Positions 21,801 through 30,837 of a stretch of DNA of 52,909 nucleotides are shown here, in pieces (positions within the stretch are counted from its first letter, which is position 1; every line of letters begins with the position of its first letter). Below the pieces are notes generated by a model. It did not search any database and had not been told where the DNA came from. It worked only from the letters and a program-made list of their open reading frames with translations. Source of the DNA: Amphritea sp. (GTDB taxonomy: Bacteria > Pseudomonadota > Gammaproteobacteria > Pseudomonadales > Balneatricaceae); contig JAOXSA010000104.1 of NCBI GenBank assembly GCA_025800245.1, positions 1-52,909 of the forward strand, read 5' to 3'. The translations under genes were made by a program, and so were the position numbers.

Positions 21801-22834
21801 CAGATAGTCGGGGACAGATCAGCCTGCCGGATCAGGGCCTCAGTCAGGTGAAATTTGACCGGCTTGATCTGGATGCACTGTTAGCATCGAAGCAGGAATC
21901 TGAAGGTGCTGAAGATAGCCAGTCAGACGCTGATAACCTCAAGCCAGGGCAGTTGATTAATCTGAACGCGGATATCTCAGAGTTACTGTTTAAACAGAAA
22001 AACTGGGGGCGCTGGCAGTTCGCACTGCGCAGCAGTGACGGTCAGACCCGGATCGAGGATATCAGCGGCCAGGTGGGAGAGATGTCGATACAGGGTTCTC
22101 TTGGCTGGTTACCGGAGACAGCTGAACAGCCAGACCGCTCAAGGCTGGTGCTTCAGCTGAGTGACCAGAAGCTGGCTAAAACGCTGGAAACTGCGGGTTT
22201 TGAACCGATTCTGAGATCGAATAATTTTAAGGCGAGTCTGAACCTGGGCTGGCCGGGAGCGCCCTGGGCGTTTGAGCTGGCTGAGACCGGTGGTCAGGCT
22301 GGCTTCGATATCCGGGATGGTCAGTTAGTCGGAGCGGGAAGTGGTACGGGCTTCCTGCGGGTGTTCGGTATCCTCAATATGAACGCTATCGGCCGCCGCC
22401 TGCAGCTGGACTTTGCGGATCTGTTTGCCAAAGGAATCAGCTTTGACCGTATGAAAGGGGATTATCGTATCCGACAGGGGGTGGCTACGACCCGTGAACC
22501 ATTCATCATGCGTGGACCGTCGGTCGATATGGCGATTACCGGAGATATTGATCTGGTGGCGGAGACAGTTGATCAGCAGATGGCTGTTACATTACCGGTG
22601 ACGGAAAATATCCCTCTTGCCGCAGTGATCCTGGGGGCGCCGCAGGTTGCTGGTGTGGCTTTCCTGCTTGATAAGCTGATTGGTGATGAGGTGAAAGAAA
22701 AGCTGGCTACCGTCAGCTATACCATGAAGGGTGACTGGAGTGATCCTCAGGTTGAGTTACTGCAGCAGAAACAGGATTCTGATGCGGAGAAAACCGGGGA
22801 GGTGATTATTCCTGGTGAGGGCGACGCACGATAG
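18899..22834 (+). CDS. yhdP: YhdP-family AsmA-like lipid transport protein
   Basis: 1311 residues. One N-terminal membrane helix (about 14-36) is followed by a very long periplasmic region rich in alternating beta segments, ending with the DUF3971/AsmA C-terminal block (GILNMNAIGRRLQLDFADLF, then the MRGPSVDMAITGDIDL segment). In E. coli, YhdP with TamB and YdbH bridges inner and outer membrane to move phospholipids. The start is GTG at 18899, with only a weak ribosome binding site. It is the last gene of the mre operon and converges with darP. The usual partners tldD and nit do not follow it here. Confidence 0.93.
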   Translation: MSSSSTILRVLVRWSGWALVILILLVALLTVALRQLLPGISEYRDEIQSYLSERLRTEVTIGAIHASWEGRYPTLLIQDLNIADHRSRVVGQVSSDQIILGLNPVSSVMTMQPVLSKVEIWALKTDLKLRSPEPKAEPQDAPSFDASTAVDPLAALWLQPHIFFYDSEIDLTLPSGAELRVTSERINLENSTGQHHFIGELEVEHQQRVAAAKLVIESDSHRFDPATNNIDFYFKLAGFDNHLLALGREVLPLPMQLEQLEFSSEFWGNWSEGRLTKLHGSLEADLFELIPEQPDRQKLLVQDFATDFALLQPETGNYQLQLREFTSLLNNQPLLLPELIVDYQQDRLTAVSSRYLDLAQLNALAIAQPRLPAEVVEALQQVDVTGEVHNLQVSWPQSGTGDSQDWLNLSARADLQQLKVEAAYGAPGMSGIDGRLELDYDGQGIVGRVDLVSDNFGLFIPDIYKAGWQFSAARGVTHIRFVDDVLHLSSEYAQLSKPGINADGRWSLYLPMDRMQESELTLLIGVKNSDGSLAPELIPDFEVDPEIKRWVEASVKQGTVKQGGFLLHTETRDVPTRQSPTVQMFMDIDEAEVAYDPGWPAVSNARANLLLRDQGLEINVPEGRILNSKIGHGWVYLPPGEQALKVIGHVSGDGADIVTTLLNSPVMSSGGEEFNSWKVSGNAVTSLDLTIPLQGGQEPTVDVASVLTDARLVSESRQLNFNSVNGRIAYQNARGLYAEALTGTLFGQPMQASIDTVGSGTKQRIRTRLNSSVDMDTLRKWSGIEQLKLARGLQKYQAELAICTRADCASLTLKSDLKDTQLSLMPPYSKARGSRMPLTVQTDFNAPQTIYISLADDLKAQLLVDNDVFRKGTLAFGTAPSLQSSTGLSVLGRIPQLDVEALIDLLQRAGVWGDNDSPASTTAAKTEVLAVSADVAVGGLKISGYVLENASLRLRREPAGWNLSVENPDSRGQISLPDQGLSQVKFDRLDLDALLASKQESEGAEDSQSDADNLKPGQLINLNADISELLFKQKNWGRWQFALRSSDGQTRIEDISGQVGEMSIQGSLGWLPETAEQPDRSRLVLQLSDQKLAKTLETAGFEPILRSNNFKASLNLGWPGAPWAFELAETGGQAGFDIRDGQLVGAGSGTGFLRVFGILNMNAIGRRLQLDFADLFAKGISFDRMKGDYRIRQGVATTREPFIMRGPSVDMAITGDIDLVAETVDQQMAVTLPVTENIPLAAVILGAPQVAGVAFLLDKLIGDEVKEKLATVSYTMKGDWSDPQVELLQQKQDSDAEKTGEVIIPGEGDAR

Positions 22835-22869
22835 CGATCGCCCAAACGCAGAAAGGGGTGTAATACCGA

Positions 22870-23400
22870 TCAGAGACGGGCTTCAGCACGTTCTCTGAGG
22901 TACTTAAACAGCTTTTTGCCAGCACCGGCAGGCTTACCCTGTTTGGCTTCTTTCTGGGCATTGCGCAGCAGCTGGCGCAGATGCTGAATATCCGCTTCCG
23001 CATCTTCTTCCAGATAGGCCTGCAGGTCATTATTATCACCACCTATCAGACGATCGCGCCAGCGCTCCAGTTTGTGGAAAATCTGCAGATGAGCCTGCTT
23101 ACCTGCTTCAAAGCGGTCCAGAGCCTGTTGAATTGCTTCAGCATCTTCGCCGCGCATCAAACGGCCGATATACTGCAATTGGCGGCGAATCGCTTCTGAG
23201 CGTGGCTGCAGGCGCTTAGCCTCCAGTACCGCACGGCGTAGATCATCACCCATTGGTACTTTGTCCAGCTGCTCCTGATTCAGCTCAGGGAGTTGGGCGC
23301 CAATGGCCTGTAATGCTTCCATTTCCCGCTTTCGCTGGGTTTTTGATACCCACTCTTCATCAAACTCATCGTGGGATTCAAACTCGTCGTGTTGACTCAT
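22870..23400 (-). CDS. darP: Ribosome biogenesis factor DarP (YjgA, DUF615)
   Basis: 176 residues, mostly helical and highly charged. The family blocks VSKTQRKREMEALQAIGAQL, the MGDDLRRAVLEAKRL segment, QLQYIGRLMRGED and HKLERWRDRLI follow in order. DarP joins late in 50S subunit assembly. It is convergent with yhdP and lies 61 bases downstream of mgtE on the same strand. Confidence 0.95.
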   Translation of the reverse strand: MSQHDEFESHDEFDEEWVSKTQRKREMEALQAIGAQLPELNQEQLDKVPMGDDLRRAVLEAKRLQPRSEAIRRQLQYIGRLMRGEDAEAIQQALDRFEAGKQAHLQIFHKLERWRDRLIGGDNNDLQAYLEEDAEADIQHLRQLLRNAQKEAKQGKPAGAGKKLFKYLRERAEARL

Positions 23401-23461
23401 AACTCTCTCTTAACACTTGTCAGCCCGGCTGTTGAAGAAGGGCTCTTTTACTATCAGCGAA

Positions 23462-24811
23462 TCAGCTGTAGAACACTGTCGCCAGCCCCAGAAAGGCAAG
23501 GAAGCCGACCACATCAGTAATTGTTGTCAGTAGAACGCTGCCAGCCAGCGCCGGATCAATGCCCCAGGCTTTCAGTATAATCGGTAGCAGTGTACCGGCC
23601 AGGGCGGCGGCAAACAGATTAATAACAATTGCGCAGGCGATAATCGCACCGATGGTCATATCCTGAAACCAGACCACTGCGATGGCAGCCACGACCAGTG
23701 CCCAGAGTACACCGTTCAGTGTCCCTACGACCAGCTCCCGGTTCAGCAGCCAGCCTGCGTTAGCTTTTTCTACGTGGCCCAGCGCCTGACCACGGATCAT
23801 CAGTGTCAGAACCTGACTACCGGCAATGCCGCCCATACTGGCGACGATCGGCATCAGTACAGCCAGCGCAACCACTTTCTCGATGGTGTCTTCAAACACA
23901 CCGATCACCGCTGACGCAATAAATGCGGTAATCAGGTTGATACCCAGCCATACTGCACGGCGGCGGGTGGTTTTCATGATCGGTGCAAAGGTATCTTCAT
24001 CTTCGTCGAGACCTGCCATGCTCATCAGAGAGTGATCGGCATCCTCCCGGATTACGTCAACCACGTCATCGATGGTGATACGGCCGAGCAGTTTGTTGTT
24101 CTCGTCTACTACCGGAGCCGATACCAGGTCTTCCTGTTCGAACAGCTGGGCAACCTTGCTGTCTTCCATATCCGCTTCGATGGCATGGGTTTCGGTGATC
24201 ATCATCTCCCGCACAGTGGCAGTCGGATCACTTACCAGCATGGTTCGCAGTGGCAGGGTGCCGATAAACGAGTCTTTCCTGCTGACCACGAACAGGCTAT
24301 CGGTCATCTCCGGCAGTTCATCGTGGCGGCGCAGGTATCGCAGCGCTGCTTCAATGGAGATATCTGGCCGTACGGTGATGGTGTCGGTATTCATCAGGCC
24401 GCCGGCGGTGTCTTCTGGATAGGACAGGACTTTTTCCAGACGCTCACGGTTTTGGTGGTCCATCGAACGCAGCAGTTCATGCATTACCCGTTCGGGCAGC
24501 AGCTGCATCATATCCGCCAGGTCGTCGGTCTCGAGAGATTCTGAGATCGCCAGTACCTCGGAGGTATCCATGGTGCTGAGAATCTCTGCCTGCACATCGT
24601 CACCCAGCTCCTGCAGTACATCAGCTTCATTTTCGCTGCTAACCATGCTCCACAGCAGGCGTCGCTCTTTGGGCGGCGATTTGTCCAGCAGATGGGCAAC
24701 CTCTGACGGGCGCAGGGTTTTATTCAGGGTATAACTGATCTGCCTGAACTCACCCTCTTCGAGGGCTGTATTCAGCTTATCGAGTTCGCTCTCATTAGTG
24801 ATGGCGTTCAT
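23462..24811 (-). CDS. mgtE: MgtE-type magnesium transporter
   Basis: 449 residues. An acidic N-domain of superhelical repeats (about 1-130) precedes two CBS domains (about 135-255) and five membrane helices (about 285-449). VLMPIVASMGGIAGSQVLTL holds the conserved pore-region motif, and the last helix contains LLTTITDVVGF, whose Asp is the pore Mg ligand in the family. Magnesium bound between the N and CBS domains closes the channel. I see no obvious Mg-sensing leader in the 123 bases upstream. Confidence 0.96.
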   Translation of the reverse strand: MNAITNESELDKLNTALEEGEFRQISYTLNKTLRPSEVAHLLDKSPPKERRLLWSMVSSENEADVLQELGDDVQAEILSTMDTSEVLAISESLETDDLADMMQLLPERVMHELLRSMDHQNRERLEKVLSYPEDTAGGLMNTDTITVRPDISIEAALRYLRRHDELPEMTDSLFVVSRKDSFIGTLPLRTMLVSDPTATVREMMITETHAIEADMEDSKVAQLFEQEDLVSAPVVDENNKLLGRITIDDVVDVIREDADHSLMSMAGLDEDEDTFAPIMKTTRRRAVWLGINLITAFIASAVIGVFEDTIEKVVALAVLMPIVASMGGIAGSQVLTLMIRGQALGHVEKANAGWLLNRELVVGTLNGVLWALVVAAIAVVWFQDMTIGAIIACAIVINLFAAALAGTLLPIILKAWGIDPALAGSVLLTTITDVVGFLAFLGLATVFYS

Positions 24812-24934
24812 ACCTGAATCCCGGGCAGATGAGGAGGGCGTTATTACGAGGCTTGGGCAGGCATTACCTGACTCTGGTGTCGTATCCAGAGCCTATTATA
24901 GCGAATTGTTTTTAAAGGAATAAGACCGGAAAGA

Positions 24935-25204
24935 TTATTCTTCTTCGTCAAACCGGTTGTTGATCAGCGTTTCGATAGCTTCCAGGGCTTGCTGTTCATC
25001 TTCGCCGCTGGTGGTGATGGTCAGTTCAGTTCCTTTGCTGGCAGCCAGCATCATCACTGACATAATACTCTTGCCATCAACCTGGCGACCGTCTTTCTGA
25101 AGTTGAATATCAGCAGAGAAAGAGGTGGTCACATTGATCAGTTTCGCCGCGGCACGGGCATGCAGGCCGAGTTTATTGATGATGGTGATCTGTTTTTCCA
25201 GCAT
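24935..25204 (-). CDS. ptsO: Nitrogen PTS phosphocarrier NPr
   Basis: 89 residues, HPr fold. The phosphorylated histidine is His15 (NKLGLHARAAAKL), and a serine equivalent to HPr Ser46 is at position 46 (GKSIMSVMML). Given its place after rapZ and ptsN, it is NPr, which carries phosphate from EI-Ntr (ptsP, not in the window) to PtsN. It lies 17 bases after rapZ. Confidence 0.95.
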   Translation of the reverse strand: MLEKQITIINKLGLHARAAAKLINVTTSFSADIQLQKDGRQVDGKSIMSVMMLAASKGTELTITTSGEDEQQALEAIETLINNRFDEEE

Positions 25205-25221
25205 GATGTTCCTGATAATCC

Positions 25222-26079
25222 TTATTTCAGCTCACGATGACGTATCTGGACATTATCCATAGATGAGCGGAAATGACCAGCCAGCCGCTCGGCGATGAAA
25301 ACTGAACGATGCTGTCCGCCGGTGCAGCCGATACCGATGGTGATATAGCTGCGGTTGTTCTGCTCAAACCTGGGTAACCAGCGCTCCAGATAACGGATTA
25401 TATCGTCGAGCATCTCCTGAACATTCGGTTGTGATTCGAGAAAACCAATCACCGGATCTTCCTGCCCGGTATGACCCCGTAGTTCAGGAATCCAGTAGGG
25501 GTTGGGCAGACATCGAACGTCAAAAGTAAAGTCGACATCCAGCGGTACACCGTGCTTAAACCCGAATGATTCAAACTGCAGTGACAGCTCCTGTTCCGGA
25601 CGCTGCGCAACCCGGAGTTTGATGCTGTCGCGTAGCTCATAGAGCGACATACGGGTGGTATCAATACGGATGTTGGCGAGATCTGCCAGCGGCTCCAGCA
25701 GTGTCCGTTCTGCGACAATGGCATCCTGCAGGCCTTGCTCGCCGTCCGATAACGGGTGTTTGCGACGGGTTGCACTGTAACGCTTCAGCAGGGTCGCTTC
25801 GGCGCTGTCGAGAAACAACAGTTCGCAGGTCAGCCCCAGAGTCTGGCGCAGTTGTGTGAATATTTCCGGAAACTTCTGCAGGTTGCTGTGCAGGTTGCGG
25901 GCGTCAATGCTGACGGCAAGTTGATCCGGATGCTCCGGTTCAATCAGGATCTGGCCCACCAGTTCCGGTAGCAGTGCCGCTGGCAGGTTATCGATACAGT
26001 AGAAGCCGACATCTTCCAGTGCCTGCAGGGCGGTGGATTTACCTGAGCCGGAGCGGCCACTGATAATGATCAGCTTCAT
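25222..26079 (-). CDS. rapZ: RNase adapter / nucleotide-binding protein RapZ
   Basis: 285 residues. Walker A is at residues 8-15 (GRSGSGKST) and the C-terminal domain carries the GIGCTGGQHRSVFIAERL signature. In E. coli, RapZ delivers the GlmZ small RNA to RNase E and senses glucosamine-6-phosphate, controlling GlmS. It overlaps nothing; 5 bases separate it from ptsN, indicating co-transcription. Confidence 0.96.
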   Translation of the reverse strand: MKLIIISGRSGSGKSTALQALEDVGFYCIDNLPAALLPELVGQILIEPEHPDQLAVSIDARNLHSNLQKFPEIFTQLRQTLGLTCELLFLDSAEATLLKRYSATRRKHPLSDGEQGLQDAIVAERTLLEPLADLANIRIDTTRMSLYELRDSIKLRVAQRPEQELSLQFESFGFKHGVPLDVDFTFDVRCLPNPYWIPELRGHTGQEDPVIGFLESQPNVQEMLDDIIRYLERWLPRFEQNNRSYITIGIGCTGGQHRSVFIAERLAGHFRSSMDNVQIRHRELK

Positions 26080-26084
26080 GTCGG

Positions 26085-26543
26085 TTAACTCTGTTGATAG
26101 CCAGTGGCTGCAGTGTAGAGCGCATCGTCAGACTCAGCCTGCCGCAGTCGTTCACGGAAGTTTTCCTGACTGAACAGTTCAGCCAGATTGCCCAGAGTCT
26201 GGAGGTGCTGGTCGCAGGCTTCAGCGGGGACCAGAAGGATAAACAGGAGATCAACCGGACGACCATCAATAGCGTCAAAGTCGATTGCTTCCCGAAGTTG
26301 AATCAGTAGTCCGATGGGACTCTGATAGTCAGTTAAGCGGCAGTGAGGGATGGCGACACCTTCGCCAATACCTGTGCTGCCCAGGCGTTCCCGATTGATC
26401 AGGCCGGTAAATATCTCGTCAGCAACCAGTTCCGGGTGCTGTTCAGCGATATGTTGCGCGGCGATCTCCAGAACACGCTTTTTACTGCCCCCCTCAAGGG
26501 CGCACAGCGCTCTTGAGGGTGCTAATAATTCCGAAATCAGCAT
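26085..26543 (-). CDS. ptsN: Nitrogen PTS enzyme IIA (EIIA-Ntr)
   Basis: 152 residues. The phosphorylation site is His67, in STGIGEGVAIPHCRL, matching His73 of E. coli PtsN. Its phosphorylation state regulates potassium transport and other targets. It starts 9 bases after the hpf stop, so the rpoN-hpf-ptsN-rapZ-ptsO set is probably one transcript. Confidence 0.96.
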   Translation of the reverse strand: MLISELLAPSRALCALEGGSKKRVLEIAAQHIAEQHPELVADEIFTGLINRERLGSTGIGEGVAIPHCRLTDYQSPIGLLIQLREAIDFDAIDGRPVDLLFILLVPAEACDQHLQTLGNLAELFSQENFRERLRQAESDDALYTAATGYQQS

Positions 26544-26552
26544 TGGCTTATA

Positions 26553-26843
26553 TTATTTGTGATTCTTCAGCTTTTCTTTGTGTTTGATTACCTGACGGTC
26601 CAGCTTGTCGATCAGGCCGTCAATAGCTGCATACATGTCATCATGTTCGTGGGATGCAAACAGTTGACCACCGGCCACATGGACATCAGCTTCCGCTTTC
26701 TGGCGGGTTTTCTCAACGCTCAGAGTGACCTGTGCATTGGTGATGTTATCGAAATGACGCTCCAGCTTCTCAAACTTGGTTTCTACATAGTTGCTCATTG
26801 ATTCAGTCAGTTCGACGTGATGGCCAGTAATGTTGATCTGCAT
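26553..26843 (-). CDS. hpf: Ribosome hibernation promoting factor, short form
   Basis: 96 residues, the short HPF type (E. coli HPF is 95) without the C-terminal dimerisation domain of long HPF. The N-terminus MQINITGHHVELTESMSNYV and the ending DMYAAIDGLIDKLDRQVIKHK are diagnostic. It promotes 100S ribosome dimers in stationary phase, probably with RMF encoded elsewhere. It sits between rpoN and ptsN, the common proteobacterial position. Confidence 0.96.
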   Translation of the reverse strand: MQINITGHHVELTESMSNYVETKFEKLERHFDNITNAQVTLSVEKTRQKAEADVHVAGGQLFASHEHDDMYAAIDGLIDKLDRQVIKHKEKLKNHK

Positions 26844-26913
26844 GGCATTCTCCTAGTTATTTGGATCAGCAATCTTGAATCGGGTCAGACCCGTTGTTCC
26901 ATGAATAAAAGTA

Positions 26914-28428
26914 TTAAACCAGACGCTTCCGCTCATTAGAAGGCGGAATGTTCAGGGATTCCCGGTATTTTGCAATGGTTCTCCGGGCGACATTAATTCC
27001 CTGCTCGTCCAGCAGTTGGGCTATCTTGTTATCACTCAGCGGTTTTGCAGGATTCTCTGCAGCAACCAGTTTCTTGATCAGTGCGCGAATTGCGGTGGAT
27101 GAACAGGTGCCACCACTGGCGGTTGCTACATGGCTGGAGAAGAAGTACTTCAGCTCGAAAATGCCCCGCGGGGTGTGCATAAACTTCTGGGTGGTTACCC
27201 GCGAAATAGTTGATTCATGCATCTCTACCGCTTCCGCAATATCGTGCAATACCATCGGGCGCATCGCCTCATCGCCATGTTCAAGAAAGCCTTCCTGACG
27301 GGCAACAATCTCACGGGTCACTTTTAATAGTGTGTCGTTACGGCTCAACAGGCTTTTAATAAACCAGCGGGCTTCCTGAAGGTGGTTTTTCAGGTAGGTA
27401 TTGTCCGGGCTGTTATCGGCGCGCTTGATCAGATCGGCGTAACCATCGTTTATGCGCAGTTTGGGAGCCACTTCAGGGTTCAGATGCACTTCCCAGATGC
27501 CGCGCTCTTTTCGTACCAGTACGTCCGGGATAACGTATTCTGACTGGCTGCTGGTAATCATGGCGCCGGGTTTAGGATTCAGGGTCTGAATCAGACTGAT
27601 AACCTGCTGCAGCTGAGGTTCCTTCAGCCGGGCTTTACGCATCAACTGCTTATAGTCGTGGTTACCCAGCAAGTGGATGTACTGATTCACAACTTTCAGT
27701 GCTTCGTTTCTGAAAGCGGTGTCGTCCGGTAGCTGTTGCAGCTGAATAGCCAGGCATTCACTCAGATCCCTTGCCGCAACACCGGCGGGATCAAACTGCT
27801 GTACTCTGCGTAGTACCGCCTCAATCTCATCCATCTCAATGCTGTTGAGCTGCTCATCATTCTGAGCCTGAAAATGTTCCAGAATGGCTTCAAGAGCCAC
27901 CGTCAGGTAACCATCGGTATCGATACCATCGATGAGGCTGGTCGCGATCAGCTGATCGACTTCACTCATCGGTGTCAGATTGAGCTGCCAGTAAAGATGG
28001 TCCTGCAGGGTTTCGTCGGCGCTGTCATTCGACTCCAGTGCCATTTCTGCAAAGTCATTGCTGACCGAGGAGGATGTACCTGCGGTCTGAAAGGTGTCTT
28101 CCCAGTTGCTGTCTGTTGCCAGTTCATCCGGAATATTCTCACTCCAGTCACTGTCGGCTACCTGAGTCTCTTCGGTGTGATTGTCGGTGGCAGAATCAGT
28201 GGCTGTTTCGGCAGCGGAAGGGGAGGAGAGTGTTTCATTCTCAGCGTCGTTGCTGGTCTGAGACGGTCCCTCTTCTTCGGTCACTTCCAGCATGGGATTG
28301 GATTCCAGGGCTTCCTGGATTTCCTGCTGCAGATCAAGCGTTGAGAGCTGCAACAGACGGATAGCCTGCTGTAGCTGGGGAGTCATGGTCAGTTGTTGAC
28401 CGAGTTTTAAGTGTAACGCTTGCTTCAT
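26914..28428 (-). CDS. rpoN: RNA polymerase sigma-54 factor
   Basis: 504 residues. Region I ([19 protein letters not shown]) contacts enhancer-binding proteins. An acidic, Ser/Thr-rich region II follows (about 55-125). Near the C-terminus lie the core-binding and helix-turn-helix parts, then the RpoN box [10 protein letters not shown], which contacts the -24 element. It directs nitrogen, motility and stress genes together with ATP-dependent activators. It is followed by hpf on the same strand. Confidence 0.98.
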   Translation of the reverse strand: MKQALHLKLGQQLTMTPQLQQAIRLLQLSTLDLQQEIQEALESNPMLEVTEEEGPSQTSNDAENETLSSPSAAETATDSATDNHTEETQVADSDWSENIPDELATDSNWEDTFQTAGTSSSVSNDFAEMALESNDSADETLQDHLYWQLNLTPMSEVDQLIATSLIDGIDTDGYLTVALEAILEHFQAQNDEQLNSIEMDEIEAVLRRVQQFDPAGVAARDLSECLAIQLQQLPDDTAFRNEALKVVNQYIHLLGNHDYKQLMRKARLKEPQLQQVISLIQTLNPKPGAMITSSQSEYVIPDVLVRKERGIWEVHLNPEVAPKLRINDGYADLIKRADNSPDNTYLKNHLQEARWFIKSLLSRNDTLLKVTREIVARQEGFLEHGDEAMRPMVLHDIAEAVEMHESTISRVTTQKFMHTPRGIFELKYFFSSHVATASGGTCSSTAIRALIKKLVAAENPAKPLSDNKIAQLLDEQGINVARRTIAKYRESLNIPPSNERKRLV

Positions 28429-28453
28429 AGAGAATCGCTTTGGTATTACAAAC

Positions 28454-29179
28454 TTACAGTCGGAACTGCTCGCCCAGATAGGCTTCTTTAACCTGCTGAT
28501 TACTCAGTATATCCTCAGGAGTCCCTGCTGCAAGAATATAACCTTCACTGACAATATAGGCGTGTTCGCAGATGTCCAGGGTTTCACGGACATTGTGATC
28601 AGTGATCAGCACGCCGATACCCTTGCTTTGCAGGTGGCGTACGGTCTGTTTTATATCGCTGACTGATATCGGATCGACGCCGGCAAAAGGTTCGTCAAGC
28701 AGGATGAAGGTCGGTTCGGTGGCTAATGCTCTGGCTATCTCCACACGACGTCGTTCACCGCCGGAAAGGCTCATGCCCAGACTGTTACGCAGGTGGGTGA
28801 TATGGAACTCTTCCAGCAACTCGTCCAGCTTCTGCTTCTGTTCTGAGCGGCTCAGCTCTTTGCGCGTTTCAAGGATCGCCATAATATTGTCCTGCACGCT
28901 GAGCTTGCGGAAAATAGAGGCTTCCTGAGGCAGGTAGCCGATCCCTTTGCGGGCTCTGCCGTGCATCGGGTCATGAGTGAGATCCTCATGGTCGATGCGC
29001 ACCCGGCCCTGGTCCGCGTCAACGAGACCAACAATCATGTAGAAACAGGTGGTTTTGCCTGCACCATTGGGCCCCAGCAGGCCAACGATTTGGCCGCTGT
29101 CGATAGTCATCGAGACATCTTTAACAACAGCGCGGCTTTTGTAGCTTTTAGCCAGATTTAAAGCTTCCAGTCGACTCAT
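28454..29179 (-). CDS. lptB: Lipopolysaccharide export ATPase LptB
   Basis: 241 residues. Walker A is GPNGAGKTT near residue 35-43, the ABC signature is [15 protein letters not shown] near 137, and Walker B is [13 protein letters not shown] near 158. LptB dimers with LptF and LptG (not here) pull lipopolysaccharide from the inner membrane. The start overlaps the lptA stop by 4 bases (ATGA), showing translational coupling. Confidence 0.97.
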   Translation of the reverse strand: MSRLEALNLAKSYKSRAVVKDVSMTIDSGQIVGLLGPNGAGKTTCFYMIVGLVDADQGRVRIDHEDLTHDPMHGRARKGIGYLPQEASIFRKLSVQDNIMAILETRKELSRSEQKQKLDELLEEFHITHLRNSLGMSLSGGERRRVEIARALATEPTFILLDEPFAGVDPISVSDIKQTVRHLQSKGIGVLITDHNVRETLDICEHAYIVSEGYILAAGTPEDILSNQQVKEAYLGEQFRL

Positions 29180-29742
29180 TGAGTATCGGCATCCGTGGCA
29201 GGCGAATTATTGGTCGGCGTTTTGGGTTTCGGCTGAATCACCATCTGTACCCGTTCACTCTGGCCCTGAGTTTTGTTACCGCTGAACGCATTAACAGTGC
29301 TCTTCTGCATATCGTATATGATCTTGTTACCACTGAAGCGATCGCTGCCCTGGGTGACTTTAGCCTTGCCAGTGATAACCAGCTCTTCTGTGCGGACATT
29401 GTAATCCAGAACCTTGCCATATGCATGGGTTAAAGGTTCATCGACTTCGGGTTGCTGCTGGAAGTGTGCCAGCTCTCCGCGGGCAATAATAGTCGTGACA
29501 CTGCCTTCTTGGTTCTGGCGAATTTCGATGACCTGACCAGCGATTTTCATGCTGCCCTGGCTCAGTTCAACATTACCCTGATAGCGGGTGATACCGGTTT
29601 GTTCGTTGCGGCTGGCGCTGTCGGCGCTGATATGGATCGGCTGCTCCGCGTCGGTTGGAAGCGCAGATACACCTGGACTGACAAACATCGGCAGCGCGAC
29701 AATGGCGGCCTTGAGTCCGATTGCCCGAAACTTAGTCAACAT
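29176..29742 (-). CDS. lptA: Periplasmic lipopolysaccharide bridge protein LptA
   Basis: 188 residues. A signal peptide with cleavage near VSA-LP (about residue 27) is followed by an OstA-type beta-jellyroll (about 35-160) with [16 protein letters not shown] and a conserved [15 protein letters not shown] segment. The C-terminal tail is Pro/Thr-rich and likely disordered. LptA forms the filament that carries LPS across the periplasm between LptC and LptD. It overlaps lptC by 11 bases. Confidence 0.94.
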   Translation of the reverse strand: MLTKFRAIGLKAAIVALPMFVSPGVSALPTDAEQPIHISADSASRNEQTGITRYQGNVELSQGSMKIAGQVIEIRQNQEGSVTTIIARGELAHFQQQPEVDEPLTHAYGKVLDYNVRTEELVITGKAKVTQGSDRFSGNKIIYDMQKSTVNAFSGNKTQGQSERVQMVIQPKPKTPTNNSPATDADTQ

Positions 29743-30301
29743 GATGAATACCCTTTACATCGGAGAGTAGTTTTATCACTCCGGTAGCGGAGTCTATCTC
29801 CATCCCTACCGCTGTTGTAGTGCCTGTCTGATTCGATAATGTCACTGGTTCAGCTGTCTCTGCAAACTCTTTTTTCGGATAGATCAGTAACGATTCTGTT
29901 TTCAGAGTGCTGGCCAGCTCAGGATCTGGATGGTCCTGCAGAACGACCTTGCCCGCCAGAGTAACCAGTTCATTGGAATCAGCAATAATGCCGGTCTCGC
30001 TGGTCGCTATTTTGGTGGGATGTCTGGCGTCGAATATCTGTAGCTTCGGATTGACCAGCAGTGTCTGCTGCAGGGCTGGCTGGTGCTCAAGCTGAGATGA
30101 CTCCAGATGCTGATGGAGTGATCCGCCGGTGCTGAAATCACGGATGCTACCGTTGATTATGTAGTAATCGGACTGTTGGTGGGCGTCATTCGGTGGCGGT
30201 GGAACGATCCGGGTCTGACGGGCCTCATCAAGCCCCAGATAGATCACTACCGGAATCATCACGATGATAACCGCAATAAGGCGGATGCGCCCTGACAACA
30301 T
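29732..30301 (-). CDS. lptC: LPS export system protein LptC
   Basis: 189 residues. One N-terminal membrane helix (about 6-23, IRLIAVIIVMIPVVIYLGL) anchors a periplasmic LptA-like jellyroll. The YYIINGSIRDFSTGG segment near residue 46 and the KVVLQDHPDP segment are family-like. It receives LPS from LptBFG and hands it to LptA. The ATG shares one base with the kdsC stop (TAATG), so the two are coupled. Confidence 0.93.
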   Translation of the reverse strand: MLSGRIRLIAVIIVMIPVVIYLGLDEARQTRIVPPPPNDAHQQSDYYIINGSIRDFSTGGSLHQHLESSQLEHQPALQQTLLVNPKLQIFDARHPTKIATSETGIIADSNELVTLAGKVVLQDHPDPELASTLKTESLLIYPKKEFAETAEPVTLSNQTGTTTAVGMEIDSATGVIKLLSDVKGIHHVD

Positions 30302-30837
30302 TACAGATACTCGTTGTACAGTGCCTGGAGCTTGTCCTGGCCACGGAGGATCATTTCACAGAACTCACGGCCGGCACCATTACCCGCGGTGCGTTCGGTT
30401 ATCCAGTCAGCATGTTCAGCAACAAAGGGGTGTCCGCTATTAACGGTAGCACCGAACTTCACCGCACGAATAGCTGCCAGATCCGGCAGGTCATCACCGA
30501 TGTAGGCAGTATTGTCTGCCGTAAAACCGGTATCCTGCCAGAGCTCTTTCAGCGCTGTCAGCTTGTCTTCCCGCCCCTGGTAAAGATAGTCGATACCCAG
30601 AGACTGAACCCGGCGTTCAACCTGTGGCGAGGTGCGGCCGGTGATAATGGCTGTTTTGATGCCACATTGAGCCAGCATCTTGATCCCCAGGCCGTCGAGA
30701 GTATTGAAGTTCTTTACTTCAGTGCCATCGGCCAGGAAGTTCAGTTTGCCATCAGTCAGTACGCCGTCGACATCAAATACCGCCAGTTCAATTCCGTTTA
30801 ATAGCGGTCGCAGAGCTTCATTTAATTCAGTTTGCAT
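30301..30837 (-). CDS. kdsC: Kdo-8-phosphate phosphatase
   Basis: 178 residues of the HAD superfamily without a cap domain. The catalytic motif FDVDGVLTDG is near residue 20, IITGRTSPQVERR is motif II, and YIGDDLPDLAAI is the Mg-binding motif near 117. It hydrolyses 3-deoxy-D-manno-octulosonate 8-phosphate to Kdo for the LPS inner core. The start shares one base with the kdsD stop (TGATG), and lptC follows directly. Confidence 0.96.
   Translation of the reverse strand: MQTELNEALRPLLNGIELAVFDVDGVLTDGKLNFLADGTEVKNFNTLDGLGIKMLAQCGIKTAIITGRTSPQVERRVQSLGIDYLYQGREDKLTALKELWQDTGFTADNTAYIGDDLPDLAAIRAVKFGATVNSGHPFVAEHADWITERTAGNGAGREFCEMILRGQDKLQALYNEYL

Noticed and set aside
24812-24934. Possible magnesium riboswitch ahead of mgtE
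   Set aside because: Only 123 bases, with no long paired structure that I could draw; a covariance-model search for M-box or ykkC-type RNAs would settle it.
26881-26893. Palindrome CGGGTC-A-GACCCG between hpf and rpoN
   Set aside because: Perfect 13 bp, but isolated, with no loop for a stable hairpin and no second copy in the window; could be chance.
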